DNA of 64,000 bases from Brassica napus (taxonomy: Eukaryota > Streptophyta > Magnoliopsida > Brassicales > Brassicaceae): the NCBI RefSeq assembly GCF_020379485.1, contig NW_026015204.1, positions 62,001-126,000 of the forward strand. The letters are read 5' to 3'. This document shows, piece after piece, positions 1-10,413 of the stretch. Every line of letters starts with the position of its first letter. Position 1 is the first letter of the stretch. The notes beneath the pieces were generated by a model, which was not told where the DNA came from, did not search any database, and saw only the letters and a program-made list of their open reading frames with translations. The translations under genes were made by a program, and so were the position numbers.

Positions 1-526
1 AACAGCCAGCCTGTCTTGGACCAAAGTAGCCAATCATCACCAAGAGAGCTCCCATTGGTCGCTTGCTTCCATGCTATCCACAAGGCATCTTCTCTTGATG
101 CTCTTTTGATTCCACACGACCAGATCATGCTTATCAGCCCTAAGTATGCACAAAGCCTCTAGGAGACGTTCTGATCACGCCCTAACTTTGCACAACTTGG
201 CCCGGACTTTGCACAATCCCAAAACACCTCAAATGGTCGAGTTGTGCACTCTCGGGTTGTCCCGGTCCGTACAGGTCCGTACAGGTCCGTACCAATCCGT
301 ACGGCCTCGCCCTAACCTTGCACACTCGCCCATTTGCTCCCAAACACACTTCTAAGTCCCTCCTGGACTTGGCCCTATCTTTGCACAGCCATATGAGCAC
401 TTCTTGACACCTTCAGACACTCCTAAAGTCTTCATAGATAATCTCCGGAGGTCTTGCCCTATTCTTGCTCAAGACTCAATCTCAACTCAACCCTTCACCA
501 CTCCATTTCTTTTCTTCAAGTCAACA
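1..526 (-). repeat. Element A left LTR (3' LTR, partial)
   Basis: On the minus strand the LTR begins TGTTGACTTGAAG at 526, directly after the polypurine tract. It is truncated by the start of the window. It carries four CCGTAC units at about 265-302 and resembles the LTRs of B, F and H in motif order (CCAGCCTGT, 'ccctaactttgcac', CGTAC cluster). Some small frames on both strands are chance ORFs. Confidence 0.65.
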
Positions 527-721
527 CTCCCCCTCAAGCTTGACTTTAGCTGATCCTAAGTCAAGCTTGGAACCTTGAAGAACTTCCTCATTAAAAACCT
601 CACCAAGGAAAACCCTTTGGGACAAAACCTTGATGAGGGAAAAAGAGTAAAGCCTCCAAGGCCTAGGGATTGGCCAGTGAGTCTTTGTGCCTTACCAACA
701 ATGTAAGGGACACAAAGACTC
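527..721 (-). other. Element A 3' untranslated cassette: PPT and three stem-loops
   Basis: Read on the minus strand, this region has a hairpin with 11-nt arms GAGTCTTTGTG and CACAAAGACTC (721 to 680), then the shared TTTTTCCC/GGTTTT stem-loop (648-586), then a hairpin with 10-nt arms CAAGCTTGAC and GTCAAGCTTG (569-535), and finally the G-rich polypurine tract next to the LTR. The same order recurs in B and F. The structures are read by eye from complementary arms; their role in RNA packaging, processing or priming is inference. Confidence 0.6.
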
Positions 722-939
722 TGGATCTCGGCCCCTTCTTGTGATGCAAGGTAGATCACATCTTCTCTTGCTCATCATTCTTCATCTTGTAATAGCTGAG
801 CCTTGGCTGCTTCTTCTTCTAGAGTTTCCACCTTGTTCTAAAGCTTCATGATCGGATGCCTCAGTCTGTAGTACCAAGGCTGCTCTGCTCTGGCCGCCTT
901 GGAGATTGCTTCACCATCCTCCATCTTGCTTCACAAACC

Positions 940-2725
940 GGTATGCTCCTCTTCTTGAATAACCGCCAAGTGCTCTCATCAAGAAGCCTTCTCAACACTC
1001 CCCCTCAAGCTTGACCATGTGGAACAAGTCAAGCTTGGAAGGAGAGCTTCTTGATTCTCTACATTTGCTCACTGCCGTCCACCTTCTTGAACCGGCACCT
1101 TTGTGATCATTTGAAGTCTTCTCAACACTCCCCCTCAAGCTTGACCATGTGGAACAAGTCAAGCTTGGGAGAGCAGCTTCATGATCACACCATCAGACCC
1201 TTGCAGCACCTTCTGAACTCGCCATCTCCATGGAATGCTTGTGGAACCTTCAGCTCCCTCTTCAGACTGCTCACACTGGAAGCCGCCTTGATAGAGTAGC
1301 TCCATCATCTTCACACAGCCGAGAGTGCTCTGAACACTCCCTTGTTCTTCCCACAGCCGGATGACTCCTTTTCCATCAGTTGCTTGCCATGGTCTTCCTT
1401 CTTTGCTCACTTAACTCCCCTCCTCAAGCTTGGATAGAATGAGGGTCTAAGCTTGGAAGTGAGCAGCCGTGAGTCTTCACTAACCAGTGGCACATAACCA
1501 CTTCAGTAACCGCTCTCCATTGCTCATGACAATGGGCAATGCCTTCCTCTTTCTCTTGGATTGGTGATGAACTAAGAACACTTCTTGTATACCTGAAACA
1601 CCACTCAAACTCCAGAGAAGATTAGACATAGGTGCATTGGGTCAGTCCTTGATTCGACATCAAGCTTGAACACCAATGTCTCACTAAAGCAATGCAAGAT
1701 CAAACAAGACACCCAAGTTTCAAATCATTGCAAGCTTAGCTCTCTAAGTTCTAGTATGATCCTACAGATTCATTACAAGACACTTAGGCAATTTTAACTT
1801 CTGCCTTAACTGCATCTTAGACTTGAATCCAAGTGCATCAACCTAAGGCAGCAACAACACTCTAAGCTTTATTATACTACTCGGTTTCAATCAATGAAAG
1901 TAAACAGGATCAGACTCATCTAGCATCCTATACAATCATTATAGAACGAGGCAAGCTTTTCAACTCTCAATCACCATTCACAACTCTTTAGTATCTTGGG
2001 ACAGATTCTAAACATTCATATCTAGCAATCTTTAAACATCCACAAGTTTTCAATCACAACACAACCTGTCAATATACTCAAGCTTTATACAAAAGGAAAG
2101 AACTTTCTTACAGCCAAGGACCTTTGTATAGATCCTTTCCACGGTACGCTGCCTTGTTTGCTTGCGCCTCTTCTGCTTTATGAGCCGTGGACATTCCCTT
2201 CTTGCCTCCAAACAACCCAAGAGAGCCTTCCTCCTTCTGAAGTTGAGCGCATACCTCCTCCATGGATGGGAGAGTAGGTGATCTCAGTATATGCTTGATC
2301 ACATCCTGGTAGCTTTCATCTAGAGTCATCAATAGCCCAAACACCTGATCTTGCTCTCTCCTCTCAATGAGCGATTCCTCATCAGTTGTGTTGGGTCTAA
2401 GACTCTCAAGTTCGGACCACAAAGCTCCAAACTTCCCCATGTGCTTGGTGAGATCTTCTCCATCTTGCCTCAAGACACTGATGGTTTGCTTCAGATCAAA
2501 CACCCGACTTAGTTGGACTTGTTTCCATACCTCTTATGGAGCATGTCCCAAGGCGCTTAGGAGTCTCAAAGTGCACGTAAGCTTCAAGTATGGGGAGCTC
2601 AAGAGAGGCATGGAGCACAGACAGCACCATCAAATCCTCTTGGACCCATCTCTTTGCTTCAGCTACCGCAAAGAGTCTTCCCGTCGCCTTCTCTTCATCT
2701 TCTTTGGCCAACTGGCCCAACCATC
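940..2725 (-). repeat. Element A internal duplication, copy 1
   Basis: This stretch is repeated at about 2925-4770 with only scattered small differences, for example the shared stretches at 1321-2100 and 3345-4120. It contains short PPT-like segments ('ctccccctcaagcttgacc' at about 1001 and 1121) and a decayed gag. The breakpoints are approximate because the flanking pieces (650-940 and 2746-2925) are also related but rearranged. Apart from the gag remnant I see no coding sequence. Confidence 0.6.
2108..2720 (-). pseudogene. Broken gag-like frame of element A (copy 1)
   Basis: Two overlapping minus-strand frames (2108-2503 and 2496-2720) match the single gag frame at 4125-4904 almost residue for residue. 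They are separated by a one-base loss near 2512, where copy 2 has an extra T, and the 5' end is lost at about 2725 in the duplication breakpoint. The preserved parts include the helical gag core with 'LTKHMGKFGALWSELESL' and 'QDQVFGLLMTLDESYQDVI'. With the frameshift and the missing N-terminus it should not make full-length gag. Confidence 0.7.
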
Positions 2726-2924
2726 ACTTCCTTTCTCTTGTCAATAGCTGAGCCTTGGCTGTTCTTCTTCTCACCTCAGAAGTTTCCAAACCTTGGATCT
2801 AAAGCTCCAAGGCCTAGGATTGGCCAGTGAGTCTTGTGCCTTACCAACAATGCACAAAGACTCTGGATCTCTGCCCCCTGGATGCAATGCTTCACAGCTC
2901 GTCCATCTTGCTTCTTCTAAACCT

Positions 2925-4770
2925 TGAATGCGCCTCTTCTTGAACAACCGCTCAGGCCGCGCTCATCGAAAAGCCTTCTCAATAACCGAATTGCTCTCAT
3001 CAAGAAGCCTAACACCCCCCTCAAGCTTGACCATGTGGAAAAGTCAAGCTTGGAAGGAGAGCTTCTTGATTCCTCTACATTTGCTCACTGCCGTCCACCT
3101 TCTTGAAACCGGCACCTTTGTGATCATTTGAAGTCTTCTCCACACTCCCCCTCAAGCTTGACCATGTGGAACAAGTCAAGCTTGGGAGAGCAGCTTCATG
3201 ATCACACCATCAGACCCTTGCAGCAGCACTTCTGAACTCGCATCTCCATGGAATGCTTGTGGAACCTCAGCTCCCTCTTCAGACTGCTCACACTGGAGCC
3301 GCCTTGATAGAGTAGCTCCATCATCTTCACACAGCCGAGAGTGCTCTGAACACTCCCTTGTTCTTCCCACAGCCGATGACTCCTTTTCCATCAGTTGCTT
3401 GCCATGGTCTTCCTTCTTTGCTCACTTAACTCCCCTCCTCAAGCTTGGATAGAATGAGGGTCTAAGCTTGGAAGTGAGCAGCCGTGAGTCTTCACTAACC
3501 AGTGGCACATAACCACTTCAGTAACCGCTCTCCATTGCTCATGACAATGGGCAATGCCTTCCTCTTTCTCTTGGATTGGTGATGAACTAAGAACACTTCT
3601 TGTATACCTGAAACACCACTCAAACTCCAGAGAAGATTAGACATAGGTGCATTGGGTCAGTCCTTGATTCGACATCAAGCTTGAACACCAATGTCTCACT
3701 AAAGCAATGCAAGATCAAACAAGACACCCAAGTTTCAAATCATTGCAAGCTTAGCTCTCTAAGTTCTAGTATGATCCTACAGATTCATTACAAGACACTT
3801 AGGCAATTTTAACTTCTGCCTTAACTGCATCTTAGACTTGAATCCAAGTGCATCAACCTAAGGCAGCAACAACACTCTAAGCTTTATTATACTACTCGGT
3901 TTCAATCAATGAAAGTAAACAGGATCAGACTCATCTAGCATCCTATACAATCATTATAGAACCGAGGCAAGCTTTTCAACTCTCAATCACCATTCACAAC
4001 TCTTTAGTATCTTGGGACAGATTCTAAACATTTCATATCTAGCAATCTTTAAACATCCACAAGTTTTCAATCACAACACAACCTGTCAATATACTCAAGC
4101 TTTATACAAAAGGAAAGAACTTTCTTACAGCCAAGGACCTTTGTATAGATCCTTTCCACGGTACGCTGCCTTGTTTGCTTGCGCCTCTTCTGCTTTATGA
4201 GCCGTGGACATTCCCTTCTTGCCTCCAAACAACCCAAGAGAGCCTTCCTCCTTCTGAAGTTGAGCGCATACCTCCTCCATGGATGGGAGAGTAGGTGATC
4301 TCAGTATATGCTTGATCACATCCTGGTAGCTTTCATCTAGAGTCATCAATAGCCCAAACACCTGATCTTGCTCTCTCCTCTCAATGAGCGATTCCTCATC
4401 AGTTGTGTTGGGTCTAAGACTCTCAAGTTCGGACCACAAAGCTCCAAACTTCCCCATGTGCTTGGTGAGATCTTCTCCATCTTGCCTCAAGACACTGATG
4501 GTTTGCTTCAGATCAAACACCCGACTTATGTTGGACTTGTTTCCATACCTCTTATGGAGCATGTCCCAAAGGCGCTTAGGAGTCTCAAAGTGCACGTAAG
4601 CTTCAAGTATGGGGAGCTCCAGAGAGGCATGGAGCACAGACAGCACCATCAAATCCTCTTGGACCCATCTCTTTGCTTCAGCTACCGCAAGAGTCTTCCC
4701 GTCGCCTTCTTCTTCATCTTCTTTGGCCACTGGCTCCGGACCATCATCTGTGATGTGGTTCCACAGCCCT
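2925..4770 (-). repeat. Element A internal duplication, copy 2
   Basis: Second copy of the segment at about 940-2725, carrying the same PPT-like pieces (about 3013 and 3145) and the better-preserved gag. Because copy 2 is next to the primer-binding site and has an open gag, it looks like the original part of the element and copy 1 the extra one; this is inference. Confidence 0.6.
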
Positions 4771-4904
4771 AGCCTTCCAATGGTAGTCCTCACCAACTGG
4801 GACCACATCAAGTAATTCGAGCCTCCCTTCAGTGCAACCGGAACCGTCACCAGTTTGCTAAAGTTGGTCGTCTCCATCTCCTCTTCTTTATCACACAAGA
4901 ACAA
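4125..4904 (-). CDS. gag-like capsid protein, element A (no pol)
   Basis: This 259-residue frame resembles the N-terminal and central gag of Copia elements in the same window. It has an N-terminal 'GGSNYLMWSQLVRTTIG' segment like the 'NYLVWSRMV' of G and E, a 'LWDMLHKRYGNKSNISRVFDLKQ' region, and 'RREQDQVFGLLMTLDESY'. It would form the particle that packages element RNA. It stops at about residue 259 (KGPWL) before any CCHC zinc knuckle, and no protease or pol follows. The frame opens 10 to 70 bases inside the primer site, and Met-10 (4877) is an alternative start. Whether it is translated is unknown. Confidence 0.65.
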   Translation of the reverse strand: MFLCDKEEEMETTNFSKLVTVPVALKGGSNYLMWSQLVRTTIGRLGLWNHITDDGPEPVAKEDEEEGDGKTLAVAEAKRWVQEDLMVLSVLHASLELPILEAYVHFETPKRLWDMLHKRYGNKSNISRVFDLKQTISVLRQDGEDLTKHMGKFGALWSELESLRPNTTDEESLIERREQDQVFGLLMTLDESYQDVIKHILRSPTLPSMEEVCAQLQKEEGSLGLFGGKKGMSTAHKAEEAQANKAAYRGKDLYKGPWL

Positions 4905-4950
4905 ACTCGCAAATGTAAAGAAAGGAACAAGGATCTCTCAATACCAAAGC

Positions 4951-4968
4951 CAACCTGGCTCTGATACC
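4951..4968 (-). other. Primer-binding site, element A
   Basis: On the minus strand this reads TGGTATCAGAGCCAGGTT, directly next to the right LTR. The first 12 bases are the usual plant primer site complementary to the 3' end of initiator-Met tRNA. It fixes the minus orientation of element A. Confidence 0.8.
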
Positions 4969-5457
4969 ATATGATTTTAGAGAGTAGAATAGGTATTGAG
5001 AGATTAAGAGAGATTTGGTAAGAGATTAAGAGAAGTTTAGAAGAGATTGTGAGAGAAATGGGGAGATTATGTATGATCCATGATGAACAAGAGAGAGACT
5101 AGAGAGAGAGTAACATAATCCGCTTAATCTTATTAATGAGAGAGTGTTTTTAATATATAGGAGTGTGATATATCACTAGGGTTTAAGAAGAGACTAAGCA
5201 TGTGAGGTCAAAGCTAAGGGAGCCTTTAATTTGAACCGGACCAATGAGCCTCTCCACACGCGTGGTCACTATGCTAAAAGTGAACCTTATCCTTCCAGCC
5301 TGTGCCAGCCTGTAGAGATGCGCTTCCTCTATCCATAAACGGTCATATGCCTTCTTTGGTCAAGGCAAAACATGATCAGACCGTGAACTTCTTCTCGCGG
5401 TAACACTTCTTTACCGCATGGTCGATACCGTCTGTACGGCCGTACGGCCATGGTACG
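4969..5457 (-). repeat. Element A right LTR (5' LTR, truncated)
   Basis: It starts next to the primer site and runs 489 bp until the intact end of element B's LTR. On the minus strand it contains a CGTAC cluster (5457-5425), paired CAGGCTG motifs (about 5300-5320), a W-box/E-box composite (5212-5195), a telo-box (AAACCCTA, 5184-5177) and a TATA-like run (about 5150-5160). The missing 5' part was lost where B abuts it. Confidence 0.6.
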
Positions 5458-6412
5458 TGAGATTTTTATAAGGATTCACTCTAGGTGTGTATGAGAAAGT
5501 GTTTAGGAGAGTTTATATGAACAGATTTGAGACTTAGGAGTATGGGGAGAGATTTAGAGTATGAAAGAGACTAGGTAACGAGATTAAAGAGAATGAGAGA
5601 CTTAGAGAATAGATTAGAGACTTAGTATCAAGAACAGACTTTCATAGAACATGAAGGAGAAGGGTTTCCCCCCTTACTCACTTAAGTGTTTACAATCACA
5701 TATACAAGGCTTTTATATGCCTTTACATTTCACTCATAAACCCTACATCCTAAGGCTGTAAATGATGAATAAAATGAATGGACAGGATGAGAGTAGACAG
5801 GTCCTGGTCTTCTTAGTGCAAGCTGGACAGGATAGGCGCGCCTTGACTGAATGGAGGGAGGAGATAGCTTCATTTGAATTACACGGCTAGGATGGATCCG
5901 TGAGTGACTAAGGCTGTAAAGGTAAAGCTCCTTTCCCTTTCCAGCCTGTCTCTTGACTCATCTGATCCTAAGGAATATTCCTCTCCTCCCTTAGCTTCCA
6001 ACGGTCACATTTCTTCAAGCAAGCCACGCCCTAACTTTGCACTTCTCTTCTTTTGAGTTTCCCGGATGTGTGGTCGAGAGGTGTGGTCGTACGGTCGATG
6101 GTACGGATCTCCTGTCCGTACCACTCGCCCTATTTATGCCCAATACTCTTCCTCCTTCTTCTGATGATCCACACACCTTCTCTTAGTTGCCCATGTCCGT
6201 ACGAGGCCGTACACACGCCCTATCTTTGCACCTTGGACCATCTTCTCTCAAACTCTTCCAAACCCTTCTTCTGATCAGTCTAAGTCCCTCCTAGACTTAT
6301 CTTCACAAGATAACTACTTCAGAACACTTCTGAAGCTTGATTGAACTCTTCTGGACATCTTCTAGAGCTTGCCCTATTATTGTACAAGCTCTATCTTCTC
6401 TTCAGTTCAACA
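5458..6412 (-). repeat. Element B left LTR (3' LTR)
   Basis: On the minus strand it runs TGTTGAACTGAAG to AAAAATCTCA (955 bp). It contains CGTAC clusters (6083-6130 and 6197-6216), a TAGGGTTT motif (5754-5747) and, about 30 bp downstream in sense, a TATAAAAG-like promoter box (about 5720-5710). It is followed at 6413 by the complement of the polypurine tract. Confidence 0.85.
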
Positions 6413-6472
6413 CTCCCCCTCAAGCTTGACTTTAGTAGATCCTAAGCCAAGCTTGGAACTCTGAAGAGTCTC

Positions 6473-6533
6473 CCTCATTAAAAACCTTACAAGGAAAACC
6501 CATTGGGACAAAACCTTGCAAGGGAAAAAGAGT
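6473..6533 (-). other. Shared 3' UTR stem-loop, element B
   Basis: On the minus strand ACTCTTTTTCCC is followed by arms CCTTGCAAGG and CCTTGTAAGG around GTCCCAATGGG, then TTTTTAATGAGG. The arms pair with one wobble. The same structure, with different but still pairing arms, occurs in A, C, D, E, F, G and the CRB-like element. Confidence 0.6.
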
Positions 6534-7895
6534 AGAGCTCTTCAAAGCCTTGGGATTGGCCAGTGAGCTCTTGTGCCTTAGAACCAATGTGGTTGGACAC
6601 AAGAAGCTCTGGATCATGGCCTAATAGGTGCAGCAACTCTTCACAGCTTTGCGCACACTTCATACTTCAGCTTCACCTCTTCATGGAACCGGTTTGAAGT
6701 CTCCCCATCTCAACTGACTTCACAGCCATCTTAGAGAAGTTAGGACACGACCAGATCATCTTCAAAACACCAGTGAGGCTGATCAACACTTCACACACTT
6801 CCTGCCCTCTTCATCAACCAGGTTTGGAATCTCCCCCTCTCAACAGGCTTCACAGCCTCTTTAGAGAAGCTAAGAGATGACCTGGAGCTGTTTAGTGAGG
6901 CGCCAAGCAAAGGTACCTAATACACATTCCAAAGGTGCATCAGTACTTATCAAGAACTAAGAATTTGAATATCCTGCATCACAATTAATGCACATAATTC
7001 AATCAATCTTTTTCAGTATAATCACAGTTCAATCAATTCATTTCTAGTAACTTTCTCAAGCTTAAGCACTTAATAGAAGAATGAATTGAACTGAAACAGA
7101 CTAAGGGGCACTTCCCTTTTGTTTTGGTGAGGAGCTTTCTATGAGTATATGCATCCTCCACTTGTACACATTCCTTTGTACCGGCTCATCTTAGGGACTG
7201 ATACAACTTGACTCTCCACTTGATCCTCCCTCAAGTAGTCTCTGTAGGTATCACATCCATCTCCTAAAGGTTGCTTATCAGGCTCACAAGTACCTGATTC
7301 AATATGAACGCAGTGCCTCAGTTCTTTAGGAGAGAAATCCAAGTACATAGGCTTATCTTTTCAGACTAAGCTGCATTAATTCAATGAATTTTAAGGAGAT
7401 AAGTCTATCATCTTGAGTAACATGATAAGTAGACTTCCTTTTTATTTTTGGTGAGTTTCCCACTCGGCCAATGCATCATCTTCTTGGCACCATCAACTTG
7501 TTGGATGACTAAATGGGTCTATCAGCTTCTCCTCAGCCACCTCTCATTGAAGCCGCATTCATGGAGAGCCTTCCTCCTCACTTGCCAAGACTGCTCTGAA
7601 CAGCCTCTTGCCTAGACACGCCACTGACTTGGCCCGGTTGATGGTTCTTCTTAGAAGCCTTTGCAAAGACCTATCAGGCCATGAACCTTGCTTATTTAAC
7701 ATTCCCCCCCTCAAGCTTAGTTTCCGAGACTTCGATTTGGAACTAAGCTTGTGTGGGTGTAAGCACTTTCATGGCCTTAGACCACGGTCTCATCAGACTG
7801 TGGTGATGGTCTCGGTCTTGTGAGCTGCTCTCTTCCTTATACCAGGAACTAGGGTGTTTGAATCACCATAGAGAGCCTCACAAGTCACCCTTCTT

Positions 7896-8045
7896 ATTGC
7901 ATAATGTCCCATGCTACACTTCCTGTAGACTAAGGACTAGACATGTCCTAATGGTATTATGCAATAGCCATTTCTCATTGCATAATCAATCACACTACAC
8001 TTCCTGTAGAGTGAGGACTGACATGTCCTAGTGATGATATGCAAT
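7896..8045 (-). repeat. Tandem pair of about 70-bp inverted-repeat units
   Basis: Unit 1 (7896-7965) is bounded by ATTGCATAAT and ATTATGCAAT. Unit 2 (7977-8045) is bounded by ATTGCATAAT and GATATGCAAT. Inside each unit are two smaller hairpins: CTACA-cttcc-TGTAG and GGAC...GTCC. The layout predicts a three-way junction in RNA or a cruciform in DNA. Both units recur in element F at 43079-43147 and 43159-43227. Confidence 0.6.
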
Positions 8046-10346
8046 GGCAAAACCTTTGTCTTTACATTCTTGGTTGTTGGTGAGTTACTTGTATCACTGC
8101 TTGTGTACCTAAAACCACCACAACACAATGCAAAATTAAATCATCCTATTGGGACCAAAGCAAGATCACACATCTTGTTTTATCACCAATGCCTCAACAA
8201 AATATTAATTCTGAAATAGGCAAACAAAAGATCAAGGACAAGCACAATCTAGACAAGGGTAACAATGCATGATCAATCCGACAGTTCAATGCATGAATGC
8301 AATAACTTAGACAGCACCTAATTGATGCAAGACACTTTCAAGAGATAAACCTATCATGCTTGTATAGAAAGAGATAAAGATCAGGTTTACTCCCTTGTAT
8401 AAATGGTGAGCTTGACAGCTCCTTCTCTTATCATGCAAGCTCATCCACACTCCTCTTCAGGCTTGAGACCAAGTATAGGGAAGGTCTAAGCTTGTTGGTG
8501 AGCGCATGATAGCTCCATGATAAGTCTTGTGGAAAGCACCTCCATCTCCTTTGGACTTGATGCTTGAACCTCCACCACATCATCATTCCATTGAGGAGAT
8601 ACCTCAGCCAATTCTCCAAGCACCTCACACGCCTTGTTGAGTGACCTTCTTCTTCCCTCTACTTCGGCAGAACCACTCCATGATCAACTTGTAATGACCT
8701 TGAGTAATACAGGTCATTGAGCAACAGGATCATCAGGTGGCTCACTTTGCTCCTCAAGCTTGGATATAGTATGGGTCCAAGCTTGAAGTGAGCCTCAATG
8801 AGCCTTAAGATCAGGAGCGCAACATCTCATGGATTGCGCTTCAACCACTGATCAACCCTTCCCTTTATCTCCAATGCCTTTTGGTCACCAGTCTCCTCTA
8901 GACTTAGGTGATGACCATTCGCCTTGTGTATCCACATACACCCCAGCGACCATTCCCAATGGGTAAAGTCTTCCTCTTTTACTAAGATTGATGATGAACA
9001 AAGAGCACATCATGTGAACCTGAAACATCAATCAAACTCCAGCAAAGATAAGACACAAGCATTGGGATCAATCCTTGACCAATATCAAGTTTGATCTCCA
9101 ATGTAACAGGCTATGCAACAGATTGAAACAAGCATTATCACATTCACATCTTTGCAAGCAATCTCTCTAAGTACAAGCAAGATCAAATCAGATTCAAGAC
9201 GAGCTACTTAGGCAATAACTTCTGCCTTAACTACAATTTAGATTTGAATCTAAGTGTATCAACCTAAGGCAGCAACAATATGACAATATGCAATAACCTT
9301 AATCAGTTTCTATTTATGAATGCAAGAAGAGATCAGACAATACTAGGATTGAACATAGACAGTATGAGACATGCTTATGTATGCAAAACAGCTTATCAAT
9401 CATGATGTAATCAGTTGAGATATTCTACTCATTCCTACAACATATTCATGGCGATTAGAGCTATGGAAATACGCAAGTCAATGCAACAGACAGAATCAAG
9501 ATAATATCAAGTCCTAATCTATGCAAGCACATTCTCTAAATACTTATGTATGATCAATGATCAAACCCATAGTATTTAGGCAATAATAGTTAACCACCTT
9601 AACCACCATCTTAGACATTAATCTAGATGTTTCAATCTTAAGGTAGCAACCGAATGATAATGCAAAACCCCTTAACAACACTTTTAGACCTCATGAGTGC
9701 AACCAGCGGATGAGACAATATCATCTAGCATCCTAGCAACTCATTCAAGACTCACAGCATGGCATATATCATCAAGAACACCAAACAAGTCTCATAAAGC
9801 ATCCTGGGATATACACAGCACATCAATCACCACACCACCTCAACATTTCTATACTCAAGCTTTTAATAAAGAGGGAAAGAGATCCAGCTTACAGCCAAGG
9901 AACTTTTACTAGTTCCTTGAATCTCCATGGTTCATGGCCAGATGTTGAGCTCTTGGTGTCGTATCACACCCCTTCTTCTTTCATGAACCATCCTCTTGAA
10001 CCCACCATGGCTGAGACACCTCCTTTCCTCCCTTTCAAGTCGCCAAAACCAGTCCCAAGTAGAAAGCTGTCACCTTTCTTCTTGAACCACCACTAAGACT
10101 CAAGGATCTAGCTCTTGAAGAGTGTTGTCAAACCGCTTCAAGGCGTTGTTCTTCAGGGTCTCCTTTCTTCAGGGCGAGCTTGATAAGCCAGGATAGAGCA
10201 TATACAGCTTCTTAAGCACCTCGGATGTGTTTATCTTCCTCCTGAAGATGAACAAACGTTGGCTGGACCAAAGAGCTTCTTCTTTGCTTCAAACAGCCAT
10301 GGAAGTGGGCTTGAGCTTTGCGGAAGTTAGATACCAGGTTCTGATG

Positions 10347-10364
10347 AACCTGGCTCTGATACCA
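10347..10364 (-). other. Primer-binding site, element B
   Basis: The minus strand reads TGGTATCAGAGCCAGGTT directly next to the right LTR end (TGAGATTTTT on the plus strand). This is the initiator-Met tRNA type of primer site and sets the element's orientation. Confidence 0.85.
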
Positions 10365-10413
10365 TGAGATTTTTATAAGGATTCACTCTAGGTGTGTATG
10401 AGAAAGTGTTTAG
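10365..10413 (-). repeat. Element B right LTR, first fragment
   Basis: The first 49 bp match the start of the left LTR at 5458. The fragment ends in TTTAG, the left target-site duplication of element C. The LTR resumes at 16146 after the second TTTAG. Confidence 0.85.

Larger units (their letters stand above)
1..5457 (-). mobile_element. Element A: gag-only, non-autonomous Copia-like LTR element, internally duplicated
   Basis: The segment reads on the minus strand as LTR, primer-binding site, gag, a long non-coding stretch, polypurine tract, LTR. The polypurine tract (complement of CTCCCCCTCAAGC) follows the left LTR at 527, and the tRNA-Met type primer site lies at 4951-4968. Only a gag-like protein is encoded; there is no protease, integrase or reverse transcriptase, so movement would need enzymes from another element. 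The interior is roughly duplicated (about 940-2725 and 2925-4770). The left LTR is cut by the window edge and the right LTR is cut at 5457 by element B, so I could not confirm that the two LTRs pair or find target-site duplications. It may be a chimera of two related elements. Confidence 0.7.
6413..10364 (-). other. Element B non-coding interior
   Basis: About 4 kb with only short chance frames on both strands. Supported contents are the polypurine tract and paired AAGCTT arms (6413-6455), the shared stem-loop (6473-6533), a third hairpin (6565-6608), a tandem three-way-junction structure (7896-8045), and the primer-binding site (10347-10364). Segments match element F's interior in order and opposite orientation, for example around 7890-8060 versus 43070-43230. 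I see no gag or pol trace, so this is a LARD-like parasite of other elements' enzymes. Confidence 0.7.
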
